A stretch of 64,000 nt of DNA from Tardibacter sp963781025 (GCA_963781025.1 CAWADU010000003.1:1612001-1676000), one strand, 5' to 3'; numbered from the stretch's first letter, positions 18,101 through 26,223 are shown. The notes: generated by a model from the sequence alone, not told the origin. Numbers and translations are program-made.

Positions 18101-18214
18101 ACCGCGCAATCGCTCACCGATGTGCGCTCGACGGTGCAAAAGGCCCTGCCATCCGGGGAGGACAAGGCGCCGGATGTTCCGGTTAAGCCCAGCGAAAGCG
18201 AAAAGGTGCCATGA
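15161..18214 (+). CDS. ydbH: YdbH-family intermembrane phospholipid transport protein (AsmA-like)
   Basis: A 1017-aa protein with one N-terminal membrane anchor (about 18-35) after a basic cytoplasmic segment, then a very long beta-rich periplasmic part and a conserved C-terminal YdbH domain (about 830-980). In E. coli YdbH is one of three partly redundant AsmA-like bridges (with TamB and YhdP) that carry phospholipids to the outer membrane. The identification rests on overall architecture plus the two genes that follow, ynbE and ydbL, which is the E. coli order. Its stop overlaps an ATG by ATGA. The C-terminal tail is charged (KAPDVPVKPSESEKVP). Confidence 0.88.
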   Translation: MNNDETEDGRSRKRRMRGLIAGIGLIGIGVAAIWTQRAPIATRLIDHELAKRRIPARYAIERLDANGAILTQLVLGNAAAPDLTATRVRVHIGWRLDGARISGIDLENVVARGRLDEKGLSFGVLDRLRPKSSAQTFVLPDLTIRLRNVRLGIATVVGPIGIATNGMGNLADGYRGRIAISAPSLDWQTCRLTSGRALVDVATTNRVIAAQGPISIVSGQCGRLQSGPIAAHLDVTVPEALDRAQGRIHLSARTVLQRGTVGASLIDATGMFTAASAKPSARFTGAIRWQGAQASTAWRKSIDGSAASLAATPLGPIADQVSNALARAMEQSEGSSQVAAVVEGKTGRISISNLGARAASGAQLTTTGRIFSWGWPEAIIRFDGKFALSGGGLPDARFDVQPLGKDAWQVLGDIAPYAAGGARLALSPVRIDWNRGQGHATTLAKMDGPLAGGTVRGLSIPIYVGFDRSGSVRVGGGRACVDVIFASMALSGLRIGETHLPLCSPRGDTLFAMDARGRLAGAISMRRLTLRGSLNGSALAADADNFRLGVTGTSAAPTIDFGLGPSAISLKQPEGETSLEFAALTGASARKGFEGTLGDASGAISGVPLLVDQASGRWRYAGGVLALDAPSARVRDAARNRRFEPISARNIHLALKNGVITGNAIAAHPANGKQLALVTLRHDLSSSRGEAVLDVPQLTFGDDLQPEALTPLTLGVIANTGGNIKGRGRIRWSAAGVKSDGVFESDGIGLSAAFGQVHNIKGRIVFDDLLNMTTPPGQTVTVGEMNPGVSVKDGIIRYQLLADQHVKVEEGRWPFAGGDLILEPTVLDFSKPSDRIFSLTVKGLDAAQFIQQFDFKNLTVTGRFDGTLPLLFNEKGGRIVGGRLVARQGGGKLAYVGEVSDADIGGAGKLAFDALKSLKYNALIIEMDGELDGEIISTVLFNGVNEAPVNPTGAALPVHATGLPFKFNITIKAPFRSLLNTAQSLTDVRSTVQKALPSGEDKAPDVPVKPSESEKVP

Positions 18215-18261
18215 CACGAGCAAGATTGACGATGGGACAAAGGGATGCGAGTCAGTTGCGT

Positions 18262-18441
18262 ATGAGAAGATATTTGATGCTGCCCGCCGTGGCAGCCGCC
18301 CTGCTTTCCGGTTGCGTGCAGGTCCGCGCTCCCGACAAACCGATTGAAATCAACCTCAACGTCAATATCCGGCAGGAAGTGATCGTCCGGCTCGAAAGAG
18401 ACGTGCAGGATCTCGTCAAGCAAAATCCGGGAGTATTCTGA
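18262..18441 (+). CDS. ynbE: YnbE-family outer-membrane lipoprotein
   Basis: A small lipoprotein of about 59 aa, with a signal peptide ending in the lipobox LLSGC (Cys about 18). The mature part contains KPIEINLNVNIRQEVIVRL, characteristic of YnbE. In E. coli YnbE is thought to anchor the YdbH bridge at the outer membrane by strand pairing. I chose the ATG at 18262 because it gives a compact lipoprotein signal. An in-frame ATG at 18211, overlapping the ydbH stop, would add 17 residues and suggests translational coupling, so it remains possible. The stop overlaps ydbL by TGATG. Confidence 0.87.
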   Translation: MRRYLMLPAVAAALLSGCVQVRAPDKPIEINLNVNIRQEVIVRLERDVQDLVKQNPGVF

Positions 18442-18824
18442 TGAACCGCTCCGTTAAAATCATCCTCGGCCTTGCAATCGCCGCGGGCATGGCCACGGCC
18501 GCCAACGCGCAAGCCGATCCGGTCGTCGAGCAGGCGCGGGCGCAAGGTGTCGTTGGCGAACAGGCCGACGGATATCTGGGTTTCGCCAAATCCCCGTCAG
18601 CCGACGTCAAAGCGCGCGTGGATGCGGTCAACATCAAGCGCCGCGCCTTTTATACCGACCTCGCCGGCAAGCGCGGCGTGACGGTGCAGGAAGTCGCCGC
18701 CGCGACCGGCTGCGAACTGTTCCAGACCCGCGTCGCGCCGGGCGAAGCCTATCGCAGCGAAGGCGGCCAGTGGCAGACGCGTTCGGGCAATGCCCCGGTG
18801 CAGCGGCCCAGCTACTGCAAGTGA
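18441..18824 (+). CDS. ydbL: YdbL-family (DUF1318) periplasmic protein
   Basis: A 127-aa exported protein with a signal peptide cut near residue 24 (ANAQA) and a DUF1318 core: DPVVEQARAQGVVGEQADGY, then VDAVNIKRRAFYTDLA and the VQEVAAATGCELF segment. In E. coli YdbL acts with YdbH and YnbE, probably as a periplasmic modulator or chaperone of the bridge. The start codon overlaps the ynbE stop, so the three genes form a single translationally coupled operon. Two Cys residues in the C-terminal half could form a disulfide. Confidence 0.88.
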   Translation: MNRSVKIILGLAIAAGMATAANAQADPVVEQARAQGVVGEQADGYLGFAKSPSADVKARVDAVNIKRRAFYTDLAGKRGVTVQEVAAATGCELFQTRVAPGEAYRSEGGQWQTRSGNAPVQRPSYCK

Positions 18825-18840
18825 TCGGTCGTTCGTCGGA

Positions 18841-20368
18841 TTAATCCGACGCCTCGATCAGCCGCTTCGTGACATCCGACCGGGGATTGGCGAGCACGTC
18901 CCCGGTCGGCCCCGCGTCCACCACGCATCCTTGATCCAACACCACGATGCGGTGGCATATCTGCTTCACCAGCGCGAGGTCGTGGCTGATGAACAGCATC
19001 GACAGGCCGCGCTGGCGCTGAAGGTCGGCGAGGAGCGCCATCACCTCGGCCTGCACGGTGACGTCGAGCGCGCTGGTCGCCTCGTCGCACACGAGCAGCA
19101 GCGGATCAGCGGCAAGCGCGCGGGCAATCGCGACGCGCTGCGCCTGCCCGCCGGAAAGCTGGGCGGGCCGCCGTTCCCCAAGCGCGGGATCGAGGCTGAC
19201 TTCGGCAAGCAATTCCGCGATGCGGGGATGCGGTCGCCATGGCAGGCGCAGAGGATCCAGCCCTTCGGCAACCGACCGGCCCGCGCTCCAGCGGGGGTCG
19301 AGACTGTCCCCGGGGTCCTGCGCGACAAGCTGAATGCGCCGCCGGTCGGCAAAGGCGATATCGCGCCGCCGCCCTAGCGCCCGTCCCTGCCAGCGGACAT
19401 CGCCCGCATCGCGTGGCCCGAGCCCGGCAATCGCGCGCGCCAGCGTCGACTTGCCTGAACCCGACCCGCCTACAAGCGCCACCGCCTCCCCCTCGCGAAC
19501 GTCGAGCGAGGCAGCCTGCACAGCCCTGATACGCCCCCTGCGCCATCCGGGGCGACGAAACGACACATGAATGTCCGACGCCTCCAGCAATGCGCCGCCC
19601 ACCGCCGGCAGATGGGGCAATGGCGCATCCATGCGCGGCGCGGCGGCGGCAAGCGCGCGGGCATAATCCGTCGCCGGCGCTGCAAGCAGCCGTTTGGACG
19701 GCCCCTGCTCCACCGCCCGGCCTTCGCGCATCACCAGCACCTTGTCGGCATGATCGGCGACAAGACCCAGGTCATGGCTGACAAGCAGCACAGCCAGACC
19801 GTGTTGGGCGCGCAGCCGGTCGATCAGCCGCAGGATTTCTCGGCGCAGCGTGGCATCGAGCGCGGTCGTCGGCTCGTCGGCGATCAGTAGCTTCGGCCGG
19901 TGCGCGATCGCCATCGCGATCATCACGCGCTGGCGCTGCCCGCCGGAAAGCTGGTGCGGGAACTGCCGCAGCCGTTCCTCCGGCCGGTCGATCCCGACAT
20001 CGGCCAGCGCCTGCGCCAGCCGGTCCCGATCGTTGCTCCGCATGCTTTCGGCCAACTGGCGGCCGATGCGAAGATGAGGGGTCAGCGCCGACAAGGGTTG
20101 CTGGAAGACGAAGCCGGCATCGCGCCCGCGGAGGGGACGCAGTTCATCCTCGGGCATGCCGACAAGCTGTTGGCCGCACAGGATCGCCGATCCTGCCGCC
20201 GCCCCGCGCGACAGGCCGAAAGGCGCAAGACAGACCTGGCTTTTGCCCGACCCCCAATTCACCGACCAGCGCGAGGCATTCCCCCGCCGCGACGCTGAAA
20301 TGCAGCCCCTGAACCACCCGCCGTCCGCCGATCGACACCGACAGATTATCCACCGAATATACACTCAT
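18841..20368 (-). pseudogene. Oligopeptide-type ABC ATPase (two fused NBDs), frameshifted in the first Walker A
   Basis: A YejF/OppDF-like protein with two nucleotide-binding domains, about 509 codons. The start at 20368 overlaps the oppC-type stop (ATGA) and reads MSVYSVDNLSVSIGG onward to ECLALVGE. There the frame breaks: one extra base at a run of five C on the plus strand (20251-20255) falls within the first Walker A. The rest, GSGKSQVCLAPF through to the stop, lies in another frame. Downstream features are intact: LSGGQRQRV and LLIADEPTTALDA in domain 1; GGSGSGKSTL, LSGGQAQRV and LLVCDEATSALDV in domain 2. Either the first NBD is lost or a sequencing error sits in the homopolymer. Confidence 0.85.
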
Positions 20369-21147
20369 GCGGTGAAATGCTCGCGCAGGCGTTCGCCGAT
20401 TACCGTCAGGCAGGTCAGGATGGCGGCAAGCAGTGCGCCCGGCACCAGAAGCGCATGCGGCTGAAATTCCATCTGGTCCGCGCCCTCCTTCACGAGAATG
20501 CCAAGCGAGGTCAGCGGCTCCTGCACGCCGAGCCCCAGAAAAGAGAGGAAGCTCTCGACCATCACCACCTGCGGCACGGTGAGCATCAGATAGGCAAGCG
20601 CGACGCCCGCCAGATTGGGCAGGATGTGCCGCGTGACGATGAGGCGGCCGGGAACACCCGCCGCTTCTGCCGCCGCGACGAAGCCGCGCTGTTTCAGGGC
20701 GAGCGTCTGGCCGCGCACGATGCGGGCCATGGTCAACCATTCGACCGCGCCGATGCCAAGAAAGACAAGCAGGATGGAACGGCCGAACAACACCATCAGC
20801 ACGATGACCACGAACATGAAGGGCAACGCATAAAGCGCGTCGACCACGCGCATCATCGCTTCGTCCACCCGGCCGCCGATCCATCCCGCAACCACGCCCC
20901 AGAGGCAGCCGATGACAAGGCTGACCGTCGCCGCCGCCAGCGCCACGGCCAGCGTGACGCGGGTACCGACGAAGGTTCGCGCCAGCAGGTCCCGGCCGAC
21001 CGAATCGGTGCCGAGCACATGGCCCGGCACGCCCACGCCCGCGCGGATGGCGTTCCAGTCGATCACGTCATAAGACCAGGGCAGCAACAATGGGCCGATG
21101 AGCGCGGCCAGCACGATTGCGGCAAGGAGGATGGCGGCCGATTTCAT
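20365..21147 (-). CDS. ABC transporter permease, OppC/DppC/YejE type
   Basis: A 260-aa inner-membrane permease of a peptide/nickel-class importer. It has an N-terminal hydrophobic helix, the GTDSVGRDLLARTFVG motif near 46-61 typical of DppC/OppC proteins, about five more spans, and the EAA loop EAAGVPGRLIVTRHILPN that docks on the ATPase. It overlaps the oppB-type gene upstream and the ATPase downstream by 4 bases each (ATGA), so the three are translationally coupled. No substrate-binding protein gene is in the cluster. Confidence 0.9.
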   Translation of the reverse strand: MKSAAILLAAIVLAALIGPLLLPWSYDVIDWNAIRAGVGVPGHVLGTDSVGRDLLARTFVGTRVTLAVALAAATVSLVIGCLWGVVAGWIGGRVDEAMMRVVDALYALPFMFVVIVLMVLFGRSILLVFLGIGAVEWLTMARIVRGQTLALKQRGFVAAAEAAGVPGRLIVTRHILPNLAGVALAYLMLTVPQVVMVESFLSFLGLGVQEPLTSLGILVKEGADQMEFQPHALLVPGALLAAILTCLTVIGERLREHFTA

Positions 21148-22067
21148 GCGCCGCGCACGCGCGGATCAAGCCAGCCGTAAAGCAGATCGGCGAGCAGATT
21201 GAAGGCGATGATCAGCGCCGCGTAGAGAACCACCACGCCAAGCACGAGCGGATAGTCGCGGTTGAGCGCGCCCTGCACGAAATAGCGGCCAAGCCCCGGA
21301 AGCGAAAACACCGTCTCGATCACGATCGCGCCGGTCAGCAGCCCAGCGGTCGCGGGTCCCAGATAGCTTACGACCGGCATCAGCGCGGGTTTCAGCGCAT
21401 GGCGGGCGAGAATCGCGGCGGGCGGCAGGCCCTTTGCCCGGGCGGTGCGGATGAAATCCTGACCCAGCACATCGGCCAGACCGGCGCGGGTAAGCTTCAT
21501 CACCGCGCCCAGCGTCGGCAGCGCGAGCGCGACGGCCGGCAGAATCAGTGGCGCCGCTTCCCCCTCGCCCCAGCCCGACACCGGCAGCCAGCCGAGCCAT
21601 AGGCCGAAGATCAGCACCAGCAGCGGCGCGGTGACGAACGTCGGCAACGCGTTCAATAGCGTCGCGCCAATGAGCGCGGTCCGGTCAATCCACCCGCCTT
21701 CTCGCCACGCCGCCCAGCAGCCGAAGGGCACGCCGATGCCGAGCGCAAGCATCAACGCCAGCGCGCCCAGCGTCAGGCTGACCGGCAGTCCGCGCGCGAC
21801 CAGATCGGTGACGGTGAAATCCCGGTAGACCATCGAAGGGCCGAAATCGCCGTGCGCCAGCCCATTCAGATAGCCGAGGAACTGGTTGCCGAGCGGCCGA
21901 TCCAGCCCATAGCTTCTGGCAAGCGCCGCCTGGGTGGCGGGATCGAGTGCGCGCTCGCTGTCGAACGGGCCGCCCGGCGCCAGCTTCATCAGCAGGAACG
22001 ACAATGCCGCAACGGCCAAAAGCGTCGGCAGGCCGGTCAACAGCCGCTGGAGGACAAGTTTACCCAT
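21144..22067 (-). CDS. ABC transporter permease, OppB/DppB/YejB type
   Basis: A 307-aa permease, first gene of the importer cluster. N-terminal LLTGLPTLLAVAALSFLLMKLAPGGPF is a DppB/OppB-type opening. The conserved TM region and EAA loop FIRTARAKGLPPAAILARHA follow near 185-205, then GAIVIETVFSLPGLG. Six membrane spans are expected. The transporter class imports oligopeptides, opines or nickel; the substrate cannot be told without the binding protein. The divergent DUF599 gene begins about 85 bp away. Confidence 0.92.
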   Translation of the reverse strand: MGKLVLQRLLTGLPTLLAVAALSFLLMKLAPGGPFDSERALDPATQAALARSYGLDRPLGNQFLGYLNGLAHGDFGPSMVYRDFTVTDLVARGLPVSLTLGALALMLALGIGVPFGCWAAWREGGWIDRTALIGATLLNALPTFVTAPLLVLIFGLWLGWLPVSGWGEGEAAPLILPAVALALPTLGAVMKLTRAGLADVLGQDFIRTARAKGLPPAAILARHALKPALMPVVSYLGPATAGLLTGAIVIETVFSLPGLGRYFVQGALNRDYPLVLGVVVLYAALIIAFNLLADLLYGWLDPRVRGA

Positions 22068-22151
22068 CGTTCCCGATGTAGCGTGCTTTTTTCGGCAGCG
22101 GAATCGCCTATCGGCTTGTCAAACCGCTGTTCCCATGGGCAGTTTCCCATC

Positions 22152-22856
22152 ATGCCAATGACCGATCTCGCCGCCGTCCTGCTGTTCGCCCTCATCTGGC
22201 TGTTCTACGAGCCGCTTCTGCCGCGGCTGACCGGTCGCCGCCGTTCGCTTCACGAGAACATGATGGGCATCCGCAAGGCCTGGATGAATGCGCTGGTGAA
22301 ACGCGAAATCCGCTTGTTGGACAGCCAGTTCCTTGGCCATACGATCAACTCGGCCTCCTTTTTCGGATCGGCGAATATGATCGCGATCGCGGCCCTTGGC
22401 GGCTTCATGTTCGGCGGCGACGCAAGCTGGCGGGGGCTGAGGGAGCTGGAGTTCGTTCGCCCCGGTCCGGTCTGGCTGCTCGAATTCAAGGTTGCGCTGA
22501 TGCTGCTGACGCTGGCGCGCGGCATGCTCGATTTCGTCTGGGCGATCCGCCAGCTCAACTATTGCCTCGCCGCGATCGGCGCATTGCCTGAGACGCTTGA
22601 CGAGAACGGCCGCGCCGATTGGGCCAGCGCGCTGACGGCGATGCTGAACCCCGCACTCAAGACGTTCAGCCGCGGCGTGCGCGCCTATTATTTCACGCTG
22701 GCCGCCGCGGGCTGGTTCTTCGGGCCGCTGGCACTGGCTGTGGGGGCGGTCTGCGCCGCTGCACTGCTCGCCTGGCGGCAAACGCGGTCGCAGGCGGCAA
22801 AGGGCATCGCCGAGGTCAATTCCCTGGCGGAAAGGGTCGTCAGCCCCGGCCGATGA
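22152..22856 (+). CDS. DUF599 family membrane protein
   Basis: A protein of about 234 aa matching the DUF599 family: an N-terminal hydrophobic helix, the RRSLHENMMGIRKAWMNALVKRE segment (only partly quoted here by its start RRSLHENMMG), DSQFLGHTINSASFFGSANM, and later spans near 120-140 and 185-215. Its function is unknown. I use the ATG at 22152; a second in-frame ATG two codons on is equally likely. The open frame further upstream, inside the opposite-strand oppB region, is not coding. The 3' end overlaps the convergent dehydrogenase gene by 17 bases. Confidence 0.82.
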   Translation: MPMTDLAAVLLFALIWLFYEPLLPRLTGRRRSLHENMMGIRKAWMNALVKREIRLLDSQFLGHTINSASFFGSANMIAIAALGGFMFGGDASWRGLRELEFVRPGPVWLLEFKVALMLLTLARGMLDFVWAIRQLNYCLAAIGALPETLDENGRADWASALTAMLNPALKTFSRGVRAYYFTLAAAGWFFGPLALAVGAVCAAALLAWRQTRSQAAKGIAEVNSLAERVVSPGR

Positions 22857-23886
22857 GCCGTCGGGCGATCATGTCCGCGACCTGATCGGTCGGCAGCCGG
22901 TCGCGGTCGCTGGCTTCGAAAATTTCGACCAGCCGCTCGGGAATTTTTTCGACCTTGCGGCGGACGTCGTCCGCGTTCCCCGCGCCGAGATATTCGGTGA
23001 CGACATTGATGATGCCGCCCGCGTTGATCACATAATCGGGCGCATAAAGAATACCGCGACGGAAGATGCGCTCACCGTCGGCGGGCGTCGCAAGCTGATT
23101 GTTCGCAGCGCCTGCGACCACCGCCACATCCAGCGCATCGATGCCGTCCTGATCGAGGATCGCACCTAGCGCGCACGGGCTGAAGACATCGGCCGAAACG
23201 CGCATGACATCGTCGGTGGACACCGCCTTGCACCCAAGCTCGGCAACAAGTGCCCGCACCTTCGCCGCGTCGACATCGGCAATCGTCAGCGTGGCCCCTT
23301 CGGCCGCCAGATACCGCGCGAGGTCTCCGCCGACGCTGCCCACGCCCTGGATCACAACATGAAGCCCTCTCACGTCGTCGCGGCCAAGCTTGTGGCGCAC
23401 CGCCGCTTTCAAGCCCAGGAAGACGCCAAGCGCGGTCGAAGGGCCGGGATTGCCGCCGGCTGCTCCATCGGCCACGGGAAGGCCGGACACATGGGACGTC
23501 GTTCGGGCGATCACCCGCATGTCGGCGTCGGTCATGCCGACGTCTTCGGCGGTGACGTAGCGGCCGCCGAGCAAATCGATCATCCGGCCAAGCGCTTCCA
23601 GCCGCGCCTCCGTCTTGCCGACCTTGTCCTTCAGAACAACCGCCTTGCCGCCGCCCGACGGAAGCCCGGCCATCGCGTTTTTGTAGCTCATCCCGCGCGA
23701 CAGGCGCAGCGCGTCGGTCAATGCGTCATCGCCATCGGCATAGCTCCAATAGCGCGCGCCGCCCGCCGCCGGGCCGAGATAAGTGGAATGGATGGCGATG
23801 ATCGCCCGGAGCCCCGTCTCGCGGTCGTGAAAGAAATGCACATCCTCATGCGCGTCGAAATCGGGCAAGCTCCACGGCAGGGTCAC
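22840..23886 (-). CDS. Leucine/phenylalanine/valine-type dehydrogenase
   Basis: An NAD-dependent amino acid dehydrogenase of the Glu/Leu/Phe/Val family that reversibly deaminates branched-chain or aromatic amino acids. Catalytic lysines lie in MSYKNA (K69) and LPSGGGKAV (K81). The Rossmann motif GVGSVGGDLARYLAAEGA and GAANNQL complete the picture. At 348 aa it is closest in size to leucine dehydrogenase. The start is a GTG preceded by GAGG with normal spacing. It overlaps the convergent DUF599 gene at its 3' end. Exact specificity among Leu, Val and Phe is not resolved. Confidence 0.9.
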   Translation of the reverse strand: MTLPWSLPDFDAHEDVHFFHDRETGLRAIIAIHSTYLGPAAGGARYWSYADGDDALTDALRLSRGMSYKNAMAGLPSGGGKAVVLKDKVGKTEARLEALGRMIDLLGGRYVTAEDVGMTDADMRVIARTTSHVSGLPVADGAAGGNPGPSTALGVFLGLKAAVRHKLGRDDVRGLHVVIQGVGSVGGDLARYLAAEGATLTIADVDAAKVRALVAELGCKAVSTDDVMRVSADVFSPCALGAILDQDGIDALDVAVVAGAANNQLATPADGERIFRRGILYAPDYVINAGGIINVVTEYLGAGNADDVRRKVEKIPERLVEIFEASDRDRLPTDQVADMIARRLIGRG

Positions 23887-23951
23887 AACTCAACCTCGTT
23901 GAAATTTTATTTCAGCGTGAAGCAATAGAGGGACTTCCGGTGAAGCGGAAG

Positions 23952-24029
23952 TGGGGCGACCGACGGGACTTGAACCCGCAACTTCTGGTACCACAAACCA
24001 GTGCTCTAACCAATTGAACTACGATCGCC
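23952..24029 (-). tRNA. tRNA-His (GTG)
   Basis: A full cloverleaf can be folded: acceptor GCGATCG/CGGTCGC, D-arm, anticodon stem CTGGT/ACCAG with loop TTGTGGT giving anticodon GTG, and T-arm with GTTCAAGTC. The extra 5' G (-1) opposite discriminator C73, which is diagnostic for tRNA-His, is encoded, as is the 3' CCA. Confidence 0.97.
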
Positions 24030-24214
24030 GCATTGCGCAGGGTGGTGCGCACATACGTATCGCCCGGGCCAGCGTCAAGGACGTCGCTCAACTCCGAAGG
24101 CATGCATCGCTCGTTCGTGGATTCCCAATTGGCAAACTCGGGCAGGCTGGACCAGCCGAGTCTTGACGGGATAAAATAGCGGAGCATGGACATAGACGCC
24201 GCATCTGCCTAATT

Positions 24215-24243
24215 TTTGGGCACGGCGCGCAAATCTGCCCAAA
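24215..24243. promoter_or_regulatory. Inverted repeat upstream of the glnB promoter, candidate enhancer site
   Basis: TTTGGGCA (24215-24222) and TGCCCAAA (24236-24243) are perfect 8-bp inverted arms separated by 13 bp. The centre is about 100 bp upstream of the expected sigma54 transcription start, a usual position for an NtrC-class activator. The sequence is not a close match to the enterobacterial NtrC consensus. Confidence 0.45.
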
Positions 24244-24304
24244 GGTTAAGCGCAAAAACCGCCCTGGAATGCCCGGAATCGGGAAGATCACGGTAAGATT
24301 CGAC

Positions 24305-24321
24305 TTGGCACGCTTGGTGCG
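24305..24321 (+). promoter_or_regulatory. Sigma54 (-24/-12) promoter of glnB
   Basis: TTGGCACGCTTGGTGCG contains TTGGCACG at -24 and the GG-N10-GC spacing required by RpoN (GG 24307-24308, GC 24319-24320). It lies about 77 bp before the glnB start and fits nitrogen-regulated expression. Confidence 0.7.
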
Positions 24322-24397
24322 TTACGCGCGGCTAGGGACGGGAATTTCGCAGCCGCGAAAGGAACCCCGAACGACCAATCCGGAGGACAAGGCCGCC

Positions 24398-24736
24398 GTG
24401 AAAAAAATCGAGGCGATCATCAAGCCGTTCAAGCTTGACGAGGTGAAGGAAGCCCTTCACGAAGTCGGCGTATCGGGCATCACCGTAACCGAAGCCAAGG
24501 GCTTTGGACGGCAAAAGGGTCATACCGAATTGTACCGTGGCGCCGAATATATCGTCGACTTCCTGCCCAAGGTGAAGCTTGAATGCGTGGTCGACGACGA
24601 CCTGGCGCCGCGCGTGGTCGAAGCGATTCAAAACGCCGCCCACACCGGTCGCATCGGCGACGGCAAGATTTTCGTGATGCCGGTTGAGGAAGCCATCCGC
24701 ATCCGCACCGGCGAACGCGGATCGGATGCAATCTGA
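24398..24736 (+). CDS. glnB: Nitrogen regulatory protein P-II
   Basis: The PII signal protein senses 2-oxoglutarate and ATP/ADP and controls glutamine synthetase adenylylation and NtrBC. With the GTG start at 24398 the protein is 112 aa, the standard PII length, beginning MKKIEAIIKPFKLDEVKEAL. The T-loop carries GRQKGHTELYRGAEY, with uridylylation Tyr51, and the C-terminal signature GDGKIFVMPVEEAIRIRTGE is present. The GTG follows CGGAGG. A longer open frame upstream starts within the promoter region and is rejected. glnA follows after 74 bp, the common alpha-proteobacterial pair. Confidence 0.96.
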   Translation: MKKIEAIIKPFKLDEVKEALHEVGVSGITVTEAKGFGRQKGHTELYRGAEYIVDFLPKVKLECVVDDDLAPRVVEAIQNAAHTGRIGDGKIFVMPVEEAIRIRTGERGSDAI

Positions 24737-24810
24737 CCCGATCTTTTTGAACTGACTGTTTCAACAGCGCGGGCGGAACCACCGCGCACAGAAAAGCGAG
24801 GACGTTTAAT

Positions 24811-26223
24811 ATGGCCAATAGCGCCGCTGATATTCTGAAGATGATTGAGGAAAAGGAAGTGGAATGGGTCGACCTCCGCTTCACCGATCCGCGCGGCAAG
24901 TGGCAGCACCTCACCATGGCAAAGCGCGCCGTGACCGAGGACATGCTGGAAGACGGCTTCATGTTCGACGGTTCGTCAATCGCCGGCTGGAAGGCGATCA
25001 ACGAGTCGGACATGATCCTGAAGGCCGACCTCGACGCCGTTTACATGGACCCGTTCTCCGCGACACCGATGCTGATCGTGATCTGCGACATCGTCGAGCC
25101 GTCAACCGGCGAACTCTATGCCCGTGACCCGCGTTCGACCGCCAAGCGCGCCGAAGCCTATCTGAAGGCCACCGGCATCGGCGACACCGCCTATGTCGGT
25201 CCGGAAGCCGAATTCTTCGTGTTCGACGACGTGAAGTTCGGCCTCGGCTACAACACCGGCTTTTACGAGATCGACGACATCGAGCTGCCGATCAACACCG
25301 GCCGCGATTACGAAGGCGGCAACATGGGCCACCGTCCGCGCGCGAAGGGCGGCTATTTCCCGGTAGCGCCGGTTGACAGCTGCGTCGATCTGCGCGGCGA
25401 GATGGTCGCGACCATGCTTGAAATGGGCCTGCCCTGCGACAAGCATCACCACGAAGTCGCCGCCGCCCAGCACGAGCTTGGCCTTGAGTTCGGCACGCTG
25501 GTGACGACCGCCGATCGCATGCAGATCTATAAATATGTCGTGCACCAGGTCGCGCATGCCTATGGCAAGACGGCGACGTTCATGCCGAAGCCGATCAAGG
25601 AAGACAACGGCTCGGGCATGCACACCCACCTGTCGATCTGGAGCAAGGGCGATCCGCTGTTCGCCGGCAATGGTTATGCCGGTCTTTCGGAAACCGCGCT
25701 CTATTTCATCGGCGGCGTGATCAAGCATGCCAAGGCCGTGAACGCCTTCACCAACCCGTCGACCAACAGCTACAAGCGTCTGGTTCCGGGCTATGAAGCG
25801 CCGGTGCTGCTGGCCTATTCCAGCCGCAACCGTTCGGCCTCGTGCCGCATTCCGTACGGCACCGGCTCCAAGTCGCGCCGCGTCGAAGTTCGCTTCCCGG
25901 ATGCGACGGCCAATCCGTATCTCGCCTATACGGCGCTGCTGATGGCGGGCCTCGACGGCATCCAGAACAAGATCCATCCCGGCGAAGCGATGGACAAGAA
26001 CCTCTACGATCTGCCGCCGGCCGAACTGGCCGAAGTGCCGACCGTGTGCGGTTCGCTCCGCGAGGCGCTGGAATCGCTGGCTGCTTCGAAGGAAGTGTTC
26101 ACCAGGGGTGACGTCTTCACCTCCGACCAGATCGACAGCTACATCGAGCTGAAGATGGAAGAAGTCGCGCGTTGGGAAATGACCCCGGCGCCGGTCGAAT
26201 TCGACATGTACTATTCGGCCTAA
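24811..26223 (+). CDS. glnA: Glutamine synthetase, type I
   Basis: GSI-beta glutamine synthetase makes glutamine from glutamate, ammonia and ATP as a dodecamer. The 470-aa protein contains the DGSSIAGW motif near 51-58, the metal/ATP segment KPIKEDNGSGMHTH (about 260-275), and NRSASCRIPYG. The adenylylation site is Tyr399 in DKNLYDLPP, so activity should be controlled by GlnE and PII. It lies 74 bp after glnB, with a GAGGA ribosome-binding site, and is followed by a strong terminator. Co-transcription from the sigma54-like promoter upstream of glnB is likely. Confidence 0.98.
   Translation: MANSAADILKMIEEKEVEWVDLRFTDPRGKWQHLTMAKRAVTEDMLEDGFMFDGSSIAGWKAINESDMILKADLDAVYMDPFSATPMLIVICDIVEPSTGELYARDPRSTAKRAEAYLKATGIGDTAYVGPEAEFFVFDDVKFGLGYNTGFYEIDDIELPINTGRDYEGGNMGHRPRAKGGYFPVAPVDSCVDLRGEMVATMLEMGLPCDKHHHEVAAAQHELGLEFGTLVTTADRMQIYKYVVHQVAHAYGKTATFMPKPIKEDNGSGMHTHLSIWSKGDPLFAGNGYAGLSETALYFIGGVIKHAKAVNAFTNPSTNSYKRLVPGYEAPVLLAYSSRNRSASCRIPYGTGSKSRRVEVRFPDATANPYLAYTALLMAGLDGIQNKIHPGEAMDKNLYDLPPAELAEVPTVCGSLREALESLAASKEVFTRGDVFTSDQIDSYIELKMEEVARWEMTPAPVEFDMYYSA

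Larger units (their letters stand above)
24030..24397. other. Intergenic region upstream of glnB
   Basis: No gene is seen between tRNA-His and glnB; the open frame that runs into glnB lacks family similarity before the GTG start. The region holds a sigma54-type promoter and an upstream inverted repeat, listed separately. Confidence 0.7.
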
